NCBI RefSeq assembly: GCF_017301735.1 | Contig: NZ_CP071090.1 | Coordinates: 8,856,001-8,920,000, forward strand | DNA: 64,000 nt | Source of the DNA: Pyxidicoccus parkwaysis | GTDB taxonomy: Bacteria > Myxococcota > Myxococcia > Myxococcales > Myxococcaceae | Reading direction: 5' to 3' | Shown: piece after piece, positions 20,704-29,927 of the stretch | Layout: every line of letters begins with the position of its first letter | How positions within the stretch are numbered: position 1 is the first letter of the stretch | Made by a program: the position numbers and the translations under genes | Notes under the pieces: generated by a model | Databases searched by the model: none | Seen by the model: the letters and a program-made list of their open reading frames with translations, nothing else | What the model was told of the DNA's origin: nothing

Positions 20704-21594
20704 TCAAATCGCGCCGTCCGCCAGCATGGCGCGAATTTCCTCTCCTGGAATGACGTAGCGCGTCGTGCAGAACTGGCACGTCGCCTCCGCCTGGCCTTCC
20801 TTCTCCAGCAGGTCCGTCAGCTCCTCGCGGCCCATGGCGAGCAGCGCGCGCTTCACGCGGTCCTTGCTGCACGAGCAACCGAAGCGCAGCGGATAACGCG
20901 ACATCACCTCGAAGTCAGACTCGGGCAACAGGGCGCGCAGCACCGCCGTGGCGCCAGAGGCCGCATGCGCCTGCAGCGCGGAGGCGAAGTCGCGGCGCAG
21001 CCGGATGCCCAGCTCCTTGAACGTGTCCATGTCCCCGTTGGGGAGCGGCTGTACGAGCAGGCCCGCGACGGTGCCCAGCGCCTCCGTCGCGCCATTGGCC
21101 TCGGAGGGCAGCTGGGCGAGCAGCAGGTGCGAGGGGAGCTGATCCGACTGGTGGAGGTAGCGCTCCATGTCCGCCGCGAGGTCGAAGTGCACCAACTCCA
21201 CCGCGGAGCGGTAGTACTCGCCGCCGCCCAGGTCGCGCAGCACGGACAGGAAGCCCTTGTTCCCCAGCACGGGACGCCAGTGGTACTGGCCCTCGCCGCC
21301 CACGTACTCCACGTGGAGGTTCTTCACGTAGCCACGCACGAGGCCCGAGGCGTCGCCGTCCACGAAGAGGCCGCGCAGCGGGCCGTCGCACTCCACCTGG
21401 AGGTTGATGCGGGCGTCGTGCTTCTGGAGGGCGCCCAGCAGGGCGGCGGCGGTGAGCGCCTGCGACAGGAGGGCCGCGGCGGCGGGAGCGGTGCCATGGG
21501 TGGCACGCGCCTGACGGGACAGCGCCGTGGTGGTGGCCAGCACCACGCGCAGGTCCGTCTGCTTCAACAATCCACTGACGAGCTCATCAGACAT
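20704..21594 (-). CDS. hslO: Hsp33 redox-regulated chaperone
   Basis: A 296-residue Hsp33. The C-terminal zinc and redox switch is complete: FGCSCSKDRV followed by TCQFCTTRYVIPGEEI gives the CxC and CxxC pairs. The N-terminal half has the typical QVECDGPLRGLFVDGDASG segment. In the cytoplasm it holds unfolding proteins under oxidative stress once zinc is released. The ATG at 21594 is chosen because upstream sequence looks non-coding; no clear Shine-Dalgarno precedes it. It is divergent from the sdhC-like gene. Confidence 0.95.
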   Translation of the reverse strand: MSDELVSGLLKQTDLRVVLATTTALSRQARATHGTAPAAAALLSQALTAAALLGALQKHDARINLQVECDGPLRGLFVDGDASGLVRGYVKNLHVEYVGGEGQYHWRPVLGNKGFLSVLRDLGGGEYYRSAVELVHFDLAADMERYLHQSDQLPSHLLLAQLPSEANGATEALGTVAGLLVQPLPNGDMDTFKELGIRLRRDFASALQAHAASGATAVLRALLPESDFEVMSRYPLRFGCSCSKDRVKRALLAMGREELTDLLEKEGQAEATCQFCTTRYVIPGEEIRAMLADGAI

Positions 21595-21857
21595 AGGAGG
21601 GCGACTAGCGTGCCCGAGCCCGCATTGCCCGCCAACGACAGAAGCCGGGCGCCCCTCCGCCCGCCGGGTGAGCAGCAGCCCACCCCGGGGTGACACATAG
21701 GTCAGCCTTATGCCTCCGTGTGGGGTGGCTGCCATCCGGGGATGCGGAAGAAATCCAGTCCCCTGGCGGAAATGGCTATAAACCGCCCAAGACGACTGTC
21801 ACCCGACCTTGACTTGGACGCGGCTGTAACCGCCCGCGCGCCGTCGCTGGAGACCCG

Positions 21858-22544
21858 ATGAGCAGCCAAGCCGCCGTAGCCGTACCGACGAAGACTCCGC
21901 TCCTCAAGTCCCGCCTGGGCTCGTTCCTGGCGGTGGTGCCCCTGTCCATCTGGGTCATCAACCACATCTGGGACAACCTCGCCGCCTTCAGGGGCGCCGC
22001 GGCGTGGGAGTCGTCCGTCACGACGTACTCCAACCCCTTCGGGCAGGCCTTCACCTTCGTCATCGTCATCCTGCCGCTGCTCATCCACACGGTGTGGGGC
22101 ATTGGCCGGCTGTTCAGCTTCAAGCCCAACAACGGCCGCTACAACAACTACGGCAACCTCAAGTACCTCGTGCAGCGCATCAGCGCGGTGGGCGTCCTCG
22201 CCTTCCTCGGCGCCCACATCTGGCTGGCCTTCCTGCACCCGCGCCTGGTGGAGGGCCACGCGGAGCCCTTCTCCGACATCGCCCGGGAGATGCACCACCA
22301 CCTGCCCACGCTCATCGTCTACCTGCTGGGCACGCTGGGCACCGCGTACCACCTGGCCAACGGCCTCCAGGGCTTCGCCATGGCCTGGGGCCTCTTCGCC
22401 AGCGAGCGCTCCATGCGCCGCTTCGAGCCGTACGCCATCGGCCTCTTCCTGCTCCTGACGGCGATGAGCTGGGGCGTCATCTACGCGCTCTACACCGCTG
22501 GCGCGAGCATGAGCCCCGAAGGCATCTCCATGCTGGTGCGGTGA
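21858..22544 (+). CDS. sdhC: succinate dehydrogenase/fumarate reductase cytochrome b subunit (orphan)
   Basis: A 228-residue protein with five hydrophobic helices and conserved histidines (VINHIWDN, LLIHTVWG, GAHIWLAF, MHHHLPTL, TAYHLANGLQGFAMAWG). This is the pattern of the diheme b558-type SdhC found with three-subunit enzymes. It should anchor the flavoprotein and iron-sulfur subunits and pass electrons to menaquinone. sdhA and sdhB are not next to it: the next gene is convergent ssb. A strong hairpin follows its stop. Confidence 0.85.
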   Translation: MSSQAAVAVPTKTPLLKSRLGSFLAVVPLSIWVINHIWDNLAAFRGAAAWESSVTTYSNPFGQAFTFVIVILPLLIHTVWGIGRLFSFKPNNGRYNNYGNLKYLVQRISAVGVLAFLGAHIWLAFLHPRLVEGHAEPFSDIAREMHHHLPTLIVYLLGTLGTAYHLANGLQGFAMAWGLFASERSMRRFEPYAIGLFLLLTAMSWGVIYALYTAGASMSPEGISMLVR

Positions 22545-22552
22545 CGTGAGGC

Positions 22553-22584
22553 CGGGCCCGGAAGCCTCCGGGCCCGCTTCCTTC
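22553..22584 (+). terminator. hairpin after sdhC-like gene
   Basis: A perfect 10-bp stem cgggcccgga / tccgggcccg with an agcc loop at 22553-22576, followed by the pyrimidine run cttccttc. It lies 9 bp after the sdhC-like stop. Confidence 0.6.
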
Positions 22585-22601
22585 AGGCGCTGAAAACACC
22601 A

Positions 22602-22635
22602 CCGGCCGCCCCCCTGTGCCTCGGGGAGCGGCCGG
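22602..22635. terminator. hairpin between convergent sdhC and ssb
   Basis: Arms ccggccgc and gcggccgg, with further C/G pairing inside. On plus it is followed by cttcattt and on minus by a stretch containing TTTT, so it may stop transcripts from both sides. It lies 28 bp beyond the ssb stop. Confidence 0.55.
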
Positions 22636-22662
22636 CTTCATTTCCAGGGGTTGGGGCGCGGT

Positions 22663-23160
22663 CTAGAACGGGATGTCGTCGTCGCCGTTGCCGCCGGGGC
22701 CACCGCCCATGTTGCTGTCGTCCATGGGGGGCGGCTGGCCGTAGTCGGAGTCCATGCCGCCGCCGCGCTGCTGGGGCGACTGCCGGCGACCACCACCGCC
22801 GCCACCGCCCATGCCCTCTCCGGCGTCACGGCCACCGAGGAAGGTCACCGCGTTGGCGACGACTTCCGTGGTGTAGTTCTTCCGGTTCTCCTTGTCGGTC
22901 CACTCGCGCGTCTGCAGGCGGCCCTCGACGTAGCACTGCCGTCCCTTCTTCAGGTACTCGCCGCAGAGCTCCGCGAGCTTTCCCCAGACGACGATGCGGT
23001 GCCACTCGGTCCGCTCCTGCTTCTGGCCATTCTTGTCGGTCCAGCTCTCGCTGGTGGCGATGCGGAAGTTCGCCACCGCCTGGCCTCCCGGGGTGAAGCG
23101 AACTTCGGGGTCCGCGCCCAGGTTGCCGATGAGAATGACCTTGTTCACGCCTCCAGCCAT
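22663..23160 (-). CDS. ssb: single-stranded DNA-binding protein
   Basis: A 165-residue SSB. The OB fold occupies 1-110 (VNKVILIGNLGADPEVRFTP, WHRIVVWGKLAE, GRLQTREWTDKEN). A Gly/Pro/Gln-rich linker follows, and the protein ends in the canonical acidic tip DDDIPF used to recruit replication and repair partners. The ATG at 23160 begins the conserved N-terminus. It is a single gene, convergent with the sdhC-like gene. Confidence 0.97.
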   Translation of the reverse strand: MAGGVNKVILIGNLGADPEVRFTPGGQAVANFRIATSESWTDKNGQKQERTEWHRIVVWGKLAELCGEYLKKGRQCYVEGRLQTREWTDKENRKNYTTEVVANAVTFLGGRDAGEGMGGGGGGGRRQSPQQRGGGMDSDYGQPPPMDDSNMGGGPGGNGDDDIPF

Positions 23161-23367
23161 GACTGCATTCCTTTCGTCGAAAGCCGACCCACCACGGGCC
23201 GGCCACTCCCCCACCCGACAGCTCCTGTCAGGTTGGGGCCTTCACCTATAGCAGTGCACACCGACATCCGGTGTCGCGCCAGAAATGTTCCTGGGGCCAT
23301 GGACGCCTGCCTGCTCCCCGGGTGGGGAGGCACACACCCGGGGTAGGAGGCGGCGGGGACGGCGGGG

Positions 23368-25641
23368 CTACCCGCCGGGACGCGTCTCGGCGGTGGGGTT
23401 GCCGGTGCGCGGCGCATTGCCGGCCGGGGCCACGACATTCACCGGCACCATTCCGTCCTTCGGCGGCGCCTTGGCCTCGGCCACCTTCTGCGACAGGGTG
23501 GAGTCCAGCGAGCGGGCGAAGGCGGCGAGCTGCGGGTCCGTGGCGCCCAGCGTGCGGCGCAGGGACTTCCAGAACGGATGGTCCGCCTGGCCGGCCTGCA
23601 CCAGCGCGCGGGCCAGGAGCGTGGTGGAGGCGTCGCGGTCCCCGGCGTTGGCGCCGCGCAGGGCCACCACCAGCTCCTCGGGGGCGGTGCGGGCCACCTC
23701 GCCCAGCGCCTCGGACATCTCCTGCTGCGCCTGCGCGTCCGTCCCGGAGGCGCCCGCCAGTTCCAGCACGCGGGCCAGCGCCTCGGTGTTACCGCCGGCG
23801 GCCAGCTCCACCATGCTGCTGACGCCCGGCACGTCCACGGAGAGGACGCGGGCCACTTCCCTCAGGCGGCCATACACTTCGCCGGTGGCGGCATAGCTGT
23901 CCAGCAGCGTGCGCGCGCCCAGGTAGTCGTGCGGGTTGGACTGGTAGAGGCTCTCCGCGAGCACCGCGCGCACCGCCGGGTCCCTCTCGCTGCGCCACGC
24001 GGTGCGGAGGAAGCCGATGTTGCGCTGGTCGCGCTGCTTGCCCAGGTCCAGGTACGTCTTGATGCGCGCGGCCACGTCGTTGATGGCTCCGGCCGGACGG
24101 CCGTTGTCCGCCAGCGCGGCCACCGCGTTGGAGGGCCCCAGGCTGGAGCCGGTGGCGGCCACCGCGGCGCCCAGCGCGTCCAGGCCCGCGACGATGGGAC
24201 CGACGCGGCCCGCGAAGTCGTTGGCGATGATGGAGAAGGTGAAGCGCTCACCGCCCGCGCTCGTCACGTAGCCGCTGAGCGCGGAGACGCTCTCCAGCGT
24301 GCCCGTCTTGGCGCGCAGGCGGCCCACCGCGTCGCTGCCCTCGAAGCGGTACTTCAGCGTGCCGTCCTTGCCTGCAATCGGCACGGACGACATGTACTCG
24401 GGGGCGAACGGGAAGCGCTCGTTCATGTAGCGCAGCAGGCGGTTGATTTGCGCCGTGGAGAAGCGGTTGGCGTCGTTGAGGCCGCTGCCGTTCTTCATGA
24501 CGTAGGTGCCGCGGGGGATGCCCACCTCGCGCTCGAGGAACTGCTCCACCACCTCCACGCCCTTGGTGAACGAGCCCGGCGCGCCCTTGAGCTCCGCGCC
24601 CATCGTCTTGAGCATCTGCTCGGCGACGAAGTTGCTGGAGAGCTTGTTCATGCGCTTGAGCACGAGGTCGAACGTGTCCGACTGGGACACGTACAGCATC
24701 TTCGCCTTCGACGGCGCGAGGCCGACCTTCACCTTGCCCTTCACCTTCACGCCGCGGGTGCCCAGCATCTGCTTGAGCGTCTGCCCGTAGTACATGGGCG
24801 GGTTGTCGATTTTCTTCCACACGCTCACCGCGCCGCCGCGCTCGTTGGGGAGCTGGCCGCGCACGACAATCTTCTGGCTCGGTCCGGACGGGTCCGACGT
24901 CACGGACACGCGGCGCGCGCGCGCCGAGCCCGTGGTGAGCTGGTTCTCGATGACGAAGTAGTCGCTGGGCGGCTCCATCTCCACCGTGCCCTTGGCGCCG
25001 GGGGCGTTGCCGGGGCGCAGGTAGATGGCGGCCGCGTTCCAGTTGAGGCTCAGCGCGCCGGTGGGCGCCATGTACGCGCGGTCCGAGTCCTCCTGGTCAT
25101 ACCCGGGCGGCGTGCGCTCGGCGTCGAACCACGAGTCGTCCACGATGATGTCGCCGACCTCGCGCACGCCCGCGTGCCACAGCTCGGCGACGACGCCCCA
25201 GAGGCGCTCGGACGTCATGGTCGGGTCGCCCTTGCCGCGCACGTAGAGCGTCTTCACCTTGCCGTCCGAGGCCAGCTCCGAATCCACCAGGAACTCGGTG
25301 TCGTAGCGGAACTCGGGCCCGAGCGACGCGAGCGCGGCCGCGGACGTCACCAGCTTCACGTTGGACGCCGGGTTGAGCAGCTCGTCCGCGTTGTGGCTGA
25401 AGACGATGGCGCCGTCGTCCAGGCTCTGCATCTGGACGCCCACGCGACTGGCCTTCAGCGCCGTGCGGTTGAGCACATCCATCAAGGCCTGCTTCAGCGC
25501 CTCGCGGTCCGCGCGCTTTTCCGCGGACGGAGGCGCCGACAGCGCGGCGCTCGGGAGTGTGAGGAAAATGATGGCTGCTGCGGCCAAGAAGGGGCTGGCT
25601 CGATGGACCTGCACACTCTCTCCAGGGAAGTCGCGGGCCAT
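23368..25641 (-). CDS. dacB: D-alanyl-D-alanine carboxypeptidase/endopeptidase (PBP4, S13 family)
   Basis: A 757-residue exported protein. A signal peptide sits at about 12-35 (FLAAAAIIFLTLPSAALSA). The S13 penicillin-binding domain has SxxK at Ser93/Lys96 (ASNVKL), SxN in KLSSNFVAEQM and KTG in RAKTGTLESVS. The C-terminal 280 residues are an Ala-rich helical extension absent from typical PBP4, possibly HEAT/TPR-like. It trims or cleaves peptidoglycan cross-links in the periplasm. The ATG at 25641 gives a normal signal peptide; upstream in-frame ATGs add an unlikely Pro-rich leader. Confidence 0.9.
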   Translation of the reverse strand: MARDFPGESVQVHRASPFLAAAAIIFLTLPSAALSAPPSAEKRADREALKQALMDVLNRTALKASRVGVQMQSLDDGAIVFSHNADELLNPASNVKLVTSAAALASLGPEFRYDTEFLVDSELASDGKVKTLYVRGKGDPTMTSERLWGVVAELWHAGVREVGDIIVDDSWFDAERTPPGYDQEDSDRAYMAPTGALSLNWNAAAIYLRPGNAPGAKGTVEMEPPSDYFVIENQLTTGSARARRVSVTSDPSGPSQKIVVRGQLPNERGGAVSVWKKIDNPPMYYGQTLKQMLGTRGVKVKGKVKVGLAPSKAKMLYVSQSDTFDLVLKRMNKLSSNFVAEQMLKTMGAELKGAPGSFTKGVEVVEQFLEREVGIPRGTYVMKNGSGLNDANRFSTAQINRLLRYMNERFPFAPEYMSSVPIAGKDGTLKYRFEGSDAVGRLRAKTGTLESVSALSGYVTSAGGERFTFSIIANDFAGRVGPIVAGLDALGAAVAATGSSLGPSNAVAALADNGRPAGAINDVAARIKTYLDLGKQRDQRNIGFLRTAWRSERDPAVRAVLAESLYQSNPHDYLGARTLLDSYAATGEVYGRLREVARVLSVDVPGVSSMVELAAGGNTEALARVLELAGASGTDAQAQQEMSEALGEVARTAPEELVVALRGANAGDRDASTTLLARALVQAGQADHPFWKSLRRTLGATDPQLAAFARSLDSTLSQKVAEAKAPPKDGMVPVNVVAPAGNAPRTGNPTAETRPGG

Positions 25642-25877
25642 TATGGTGAAGGGGGCAAAAGGCCGGCAAGGGAGAGAGGCACCAGGAGTCCACGGTTGGG
25701 CGCTCGCTCTGCCACCAGACGGCAAGCGAGTGCCCAGCATGTGGACTTCTTTTCACTGCCCCTCTTTGAGAGTCCGAGACTGCACGGGCGTAGAATGGGC
25801 TTTCCCCCTGACATCCGACCTGTAACCGTGTGACGGACAGGTTCCGAAGGATGCCCTCTCCTCCTACCCGGTCTCCG

Positions 25878-27512
25878 ATGGAGCCGCACATCTCCGGTGT
25901 GCCCGGACTGCTCCGGCGCCTGGGCTGGAGGGGTGTGCGCCATCTTCGGACGAGGCTCCTCTTCCTGGCGTTGAGCCTGCCTGCTCTCCTTGGATCTCCC
26001 GGGTGCCGGCCCGAGCCCCCCGCCGACGGCATCACGGTGATTCTGGAATCACCGCCGGACAGCCTGGATGACCGGTTCGCTTTGACGGCCAACGGTCAGC
26101 GGCTGGCGGCGCTGATGACGCCCGGGCTGCTGGCCTTCGACGACGCGAGCCAGCCGGTGCCGGTGCTGGCCGAGTCCTTCCGCGAGGTGTCCCCCACCCT
26201 GATGGAGTTCACCCTGCGCCCGGGGCTCACCTTCCACGACGGCACCGCGCTGACGGCGGAGGACGTGAAGGCGACGTTCGACGGGCTGCGCGACGCGAAG
26301 GTCCGCAGCCCGAGGGCGGAGCGGTTCGCGGTGCTGGAACGGGTGGAGGTGGTGGACGCGCGCACGGTGCGCTTCCACTTGAAGCGCCCCTATGCGCCGC
26401 TGCTCGCGGAGTTGTCGGTGGGAATCCTCCCCGCCGAGCGCACGGGCGCGGACGGCGTGGTGGCGCAGGGCGAGCACCCGGTGGGCGCGGGCCCGTTCCG
26501 CTTCGAGTCGCATCCGGACGAGGAGCACCTGACGCTGGTGCCCTTCGAGGGCTGGTACGCCGGGGCGCCCGCCCTGCCCCGGCTGCGCTTCCGCGTGGTG
26601 CGCGACGAGACGACGCGGGTGCTGGAGTTGCTGAAGGGGCGCGCGGACCTGGCGGTCAACGTGGTGTCTCCGGCGGTGCTGCCGGTGCTGGAGCGGGAGC
26701 CGCACCTGCGCGTGCTGTCCCGGCCGGGCACGGGCTTCGCGTACGTGGGCCTCAACCTGCGCGAGGGCCCGCTGGCGGACGTGCGCGTGCGGCGGGCGCT
26801 GTGTCACCTCGTGGACGTGGGGCCGGTGGTGGAGCACAAGCTGCACGGGCGGGCTCGGCCTTCAGCGGGACTGCTGCCTCGCGCGAACTGGGCGTGGGCG
26901 GAGTCGGCCGGGTGTGAGTACTCGCCCGAGGAGGCCGCGCGGCTGCTCGATGAAGCGGGGTATCCGGACCCGGACGGGCCCGGGGGCAGGCCCCGGCTGA
27001 CGCTGTCGTTGAAGACGAGCACGGACCGGCTGCGCCGCGCGGTGGGGCTGGTGCTGAAGGAGCAGTTGGCTCGAGGTGGTGTGGAGGTGGAGGTTCGCGC
27101 GCTGGAGTTCGGCACGTTCTTCGAGGACGTGCGCCGGGGACGGTTCGAGCTGTTCACGCTCAAGTGGGCGTCCGTCATGGAGCCGGACCTGCTGCGCGGT
27201 GCGTTCGACTCGGCGAATGTGCCCGGGCCGGAGAACAACTGGGGTGGCTTCAATCGGGGCGGGCTGAAGGATGCGACGTTGGACGCGTTGCTGGAGGAAG
27301 CGTCGCGTGCACCGCGCGAGGAACGGAAGGCGCTGTATGCGGAGGCACAGCGCAGGCTGGACGCGCTGATGCCCATTCTTCCGCTGTGGCATGAGGACAG
27401 TGTCGCCGTGGTGTCGACACGACTGGAGGGCTTCGAGCCGAGTGCGCATGGACTGCTCACTCCGCTGGCCCGTGCTCGGCTGGCGACAGGTTCGCGGGAG
27501 CGCGCACCGTGA
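25878..27512 (+). CDS. peptide-type ABC transporter substrate-binding lipoprotein
   Basis: A family 5 extracellular solute-binding protein of about 544 residues. A basic N-terminus is followed by a hydrophobic segment (LLFLALSLPALLGS) and a likely lipidated Cys in GSPGC, although this lipobox is not ideal. Family motifs include FTLRPGLTFHDGTALTAEDV and VGAGPFRFESH. It should capture oligopeptides or similar ligands outside the inner membrane. The start is uncertain: GTG 25830, ATG 25851 and ATG 25878 are in frame, none with a strong ribosome-binding site. Its TGA overlaps the permease GTG. Confidence 0.9.
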   Translation: MEPHISGVPGLLRRLGWRGVRHLRTRLLFLALSLPALLGSPGCRPEPPADGITVILESPPDSLDDRFALTANGQRLAALMTPGLLAFDDASQPVPVLAESFREVSPTLMEFTLRPGLTFHDGTALTAEDVKATFDGLRDAKVRSPRAERFAVLERVEVVDARTVRFHLKRPYAPLLAELSVGILPAERTGADGVVAQGEHPVGAGPFRFESHPDEEHLTLVPFEGWYAGAPALPRLRFRVVRDETTRVLELLKGRADLAVNVVSPAVLPVLEREPHLRVLSRPGTGFAYVGLNLREGPLADVRVRRALCHLVDVGPVVEHKLHGRARPSAGLLPRANWAWAESAGCEYSPEEAARLLDEAGYPDPDGPGGRPRLTLSLKTSTDRLRRAVGLVLKEQLARGGVEVEVRALEFGTFFEDVRRGRFELFTLKWASVMEPDLLRGAFDSANVPGPENNWGGFNRGGLKDATLDALLEEASRAPREERKALYAEAQRRLDALMPILPLWHEDSVAVVSTRLEGFEPSAHGLLTPLARARLATGSRERAP

Positions 27513-28423
27513 GGCGTCGCATCGGGTCCGCGATGGTGGCGATGGTGGGTGCGCTGCTCCTCGTGTCGCTCTTCCTGCACATCGTGCCGGGAGACCCGGT
27601 GGATGTGATGCTCGGCGAGCAGGCCACGGAGGTGGACCGCGCGGCCTTGCGGCGCGCGATTGGACTGGATTTGCCGTGGTACTCGCAGCTCGGAGTCTTC
27701 ACGCAGCAGTTCGTGACTGGAGAGCTGCGCACGTCGCTGCCTCCCTTTCAACGCAAGGTGTTGCCTGCGATTGGCACCGCGCTGCCGTACACGCTGCTGC
27801 TCACGGTGGCGTCCATGCTCGTCGCGTTGGCGGTGGCGCTTCCGCTGGGGGTGGCCGCCGCGGCTCGACGGGGCACGGCGGTGGACGCGGTTGCGATGGG
27901 CACGTCGGTGGCGGGCGTGGCGCTGCCTCGCTTCTGGCTCGGACCGGTGCTCATCATCGTCTTCTCGTTGAAGCTGGACTGGCTGCCTGTCTCGGGCGCG
28001 GAGTCGTGGCGGCATCTGGTGCTGCCGTCTCTCACGCTGGGCACGGCACTGGCCGCGTTCCTCGCGCGGATGACTCGCGCGTCCATGCTGGAGGCACTTC
28101 GCGAGGACTACGTCACCGTGGCCCGTGCGAAGGGGCTGTCGCCGCGCACGGTGTTGTGGAAACACGCGTTCCGCAATGCGCTGCTGCCGTTGCTCACCGT
28201 GCTGGGCCTGGAGTTCGGCACGCTGCTGGGCGGTGCCATCGTCACCGAGAAGGTCTTCGCGTGGCCAGGCATGGGCACGTTGCTGCTCACCGCGATTGAG
28301 AAGCGCGACTACAACACCGTGCGCGCGACGGTGCTCGTGTTCACGCTCTGCTACGTGGTCGTCAATACGCTCACCGACGTGGCGTATGCCCGCGTGGACC
28401 CGCGTGTGCGGAGGCACTCATGA
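27509..28423 (+). CDS. ABC transporter permease, DppB/OppB type
   Basis: A 304-residue inner-membrane permease with six hydrophobic helices. It has the N-terminal HIVPGDPVDVMLGEQAT motif of this class and the ATPase-contact EAA loop DYVTVARAKGLSPRTVLWKH. The GTG start overlaps the binding-protein stop (GTGA). Its last codons (VRRHS) and the following start-like sequence are repeated twice more downstream, before the second permease gene. Confidence 0.93.
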   Translation: MRRRIGSAMVAMVGALLLVSLFLHIVPGDPVDVMLGEQATEVDRAALRRAIGLDLPWYSQLGVFTQQFVTGELRTSLPPFQRKVLPAIGTALPYTLLLTVASMLVALAVALPLGVAAAARRGTAVDAVAMGTSVAGVALPRFWLGPVLIIVFSLKLDWLPVSGAESWRHLVLPSLTLGTALAAFLARMTRASMLEALREDYVTVARAKGLSPRTVLWKHAFRNALLPLLTVLGLEFGTLLGGAIVTEKVFAWPGMGTLLLTAIEKRDYNTVRATVLVFTLCYVVVNTLTDVAYARVDPRVRRHS

Positions 28424-28588
28424 GCCGCTCGATGCTCTGGCCCACACGCATCACTCTGCACAGCGCCCCGGCCTACGCCCGAGTGACTCTATGCATGCGG
28501 AGGCACATGTGAGCGACTGCTCGTGCCGCCACGTAGCGGCCGACATGCTCATCCGCATGGTGGGCTCGCATGTGCGGAGGCACTCGTG
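28407..28588 (+). repeat. three copies of a stop/RBS/start junction
   Basis: tgcggaggcac starts at 28407, 28496 and 28573. Each copy is followed within 3 bases by a start codon and TGA overlap: tcATGAgccgctc, ATGTGAgcgactg and tcGTGAgccgctt. The first copy ends the DppB-like gene and the third starts the DppC-like gene, with GGAGG as the ribosome-binding site. A 30-codon ORF (28420-28512) lies between copies 1 and 2. Confidence 0.75.
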
Positions 28589-29410
28589 AGCCGCTTCCGT
28601 CTGTCCTCATGGGGCGGCCGCTTCGGGCTCGCCGTGGCCATGCTGTGGCTCCTCACGGCGCTCCTGGCACCGGTGCTCGCGCCATACGCTCCGGACCGCA
28701 TCGACCTGTCCTCGGAGCTGGCGCCTCCGGGTGCCGCGCATCTTCTGGGCGCGGGAGAGAACGGCATCGACGTCCTCACCCACGTCCTCTACGGCGCCCG
28801 CGTGTCGCTGCTCGTCTCCGTGTTCGCCGTGGCCCTCTCCGGCCTCATCGGAGTGACGCTGGGAGGCATCGCCGGCTACGCGGGCGGCTGGGTGGACGAG
28901 GTGCTCATGCGCATCGTCGACGTGCTGCTCGCCTTCCCCGGCATCCTGCTGGCGCTGTTCATCACCTCGGTGCTGGGCCCCGGCCTGTCCAACGTCATCT
29001 TCGCCCTCTCCTTCACCGGCTGGACGGGCTACGCGCGGCTCGCTCGCGGACAGGTGCTCACCCTTCGCGAGCGCGAGTATGTCCAGGCCGCTCGCGCCCT
29101 CGGCAGTGGCCCCGGACGCATCCTCGTCCACCACCTGCTCCCCAACGCCGCCGGGCCGCTGCTCGTGCAGGCCACCTTCGCGCTGCCGGGTGCCATTCTC
29201 GCCGAGGCCTCGCTGAGCTTCCTCGGCCTCGGCGTCCCTCCCGGCACGCCGTCCTGGGGCGCCCTCGTGGACCAGGGCACGCAGTACCTCCTCGTCGCCC
29301 CGCACGTGGCCCTCTTCCCCGGCGCGGCGCTGGCCCTCACCGTGCTGGGCTTCAACCTGCTCGGGGACGCACTGAGGGATGCGCTGGACCCGCGCCACAC
29401 GGAGCGATAA
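28586..29410 (+). CDS. ABC transporter permease, DppC/OppC type
   Basis: A 274-residue permease with about five to six hydrophobic helices. It has the typical LLGAGENGIDVLTHVLYGAR motif and the EAA loop EYVQAARALGSGPGRILVHH. The GTG at 28586 is preceded 5 bp upstream by GGAGG and begins VSRFRLSSWGGRFGLAVAML. It pairs with the DppB-type permease. No ATPase genes follow; the next gene is dtd. It would need ATP-binding subunits encoded elsewhere. Confidence 0.93.
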   Translation: MSRFRLSSWGGRFGLAVAMLWLLTALLAPVLAPYAPDRIDLSSELAPPGAAHLLGAGENGIDVLTHVLYGARVSLLVSVFAVALSGLIGVTLGGIAGYAGGWVDEVLMRIVDVLLAFPGILLALFITSVLGPGLSNVIFALSFTGWTGYARLARGQVLTLREREYVQAARALGSGPGRILVHHLLPNAAGPLLVQATFALPGAILAEASLSFLGLGVPPGTPSWGALVDQGTQYLLVAPHVALFPGAALALTVLGFNLLGDALRDALDPRHTER

Positions 29411-29462
29411 CGGAAGGCCCACACGGGCCCGTCACCGGTGCCCAGTCGAGGAGGACACGTCG

Positions 29463-29927
29463 ATGCGAGCCGTGGTGCAGCGGGTGCTGGAGGCGTCCGT
29501 GACGGTGGAGGGCCAGCGCGTCAGTGAAATCGGCCCGGGCCTGCTCGTGCTCCTGGGCGTGGGCAAGGGCGACACCGAGGCGGACGTGACATGGATGGTG
29601 GACAAGCTCACCACCCTGCGCATCTTCGAGGACGCCGCCGGGAAGATGAACCTCTCGCTGGAGGACACCTCCAAGCAGCTCATCGTCGTCAGCCAGTTCA
29701 CCCTCTATGGCAACGCACAGAAGGGCCGCCGCCCCAGCTTCATCGACGCCATGGAACCCACGGTGGCGAAGGCCCTCTATGAGCGCGCCTGTGAGCTGCT
29801 CCGCCAGCGCGGCCTCACCGTGGGCACCGGCATCTTCGCGGCCGACATGAAGGTGGCGCTCGTCAACGACGGCCCCGTCACCATCCTCCTGGAGAGCCCG
29901 GGCCCCGCCGCGCCGAAGCCCGCTTAA
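29463..29927 (+). CDS. dtd: D-aminoacyl-tRNA deacylase
   Basis: A 154-residue DTD of normal length, starting MRAVVQRVLEASVTVEG. It has the catalytic SQFTLYG motif and the chiral-proofreading C-terminal loop NDGPVTILLESP (Gly-Pro with cis-Pro role in this family). It hydrolyses D-amino acids, and also glycine, from tRNA in the cytoplasm. Its last 4 bases overlap the convergent hypothetical gene. Confidence 0.96.
   Translation: MRAVVQRVLEASVTVEGQRVSEIGPGLLVLLGVGKGDTEADVTWMVDKLTTLRIFEDAAGKMNLSLEDTSKQLIVVSQFTLYGNAQKGRRPSFIDAMEPTVAKALYERACELLRQRGLTVGTGIFAADMKVALVNDGPVTILLESPGPAAPKPA

Noticed and set aside
21809..21830. TTGACT and TGTAAC as a promoter for the sdhC-like gene
   Set aside because: Spacing between them is only 10 bases, and the TATAAA at 21777 has no matching -35 element.
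23316..23343. Perfect 8-bp inverted repeat ccccgggt/acccgggg downstream of the dacB gene
   Set aside because: No T-run on the minus strand and such stems are common by chance at this GC content; not called a terminator.
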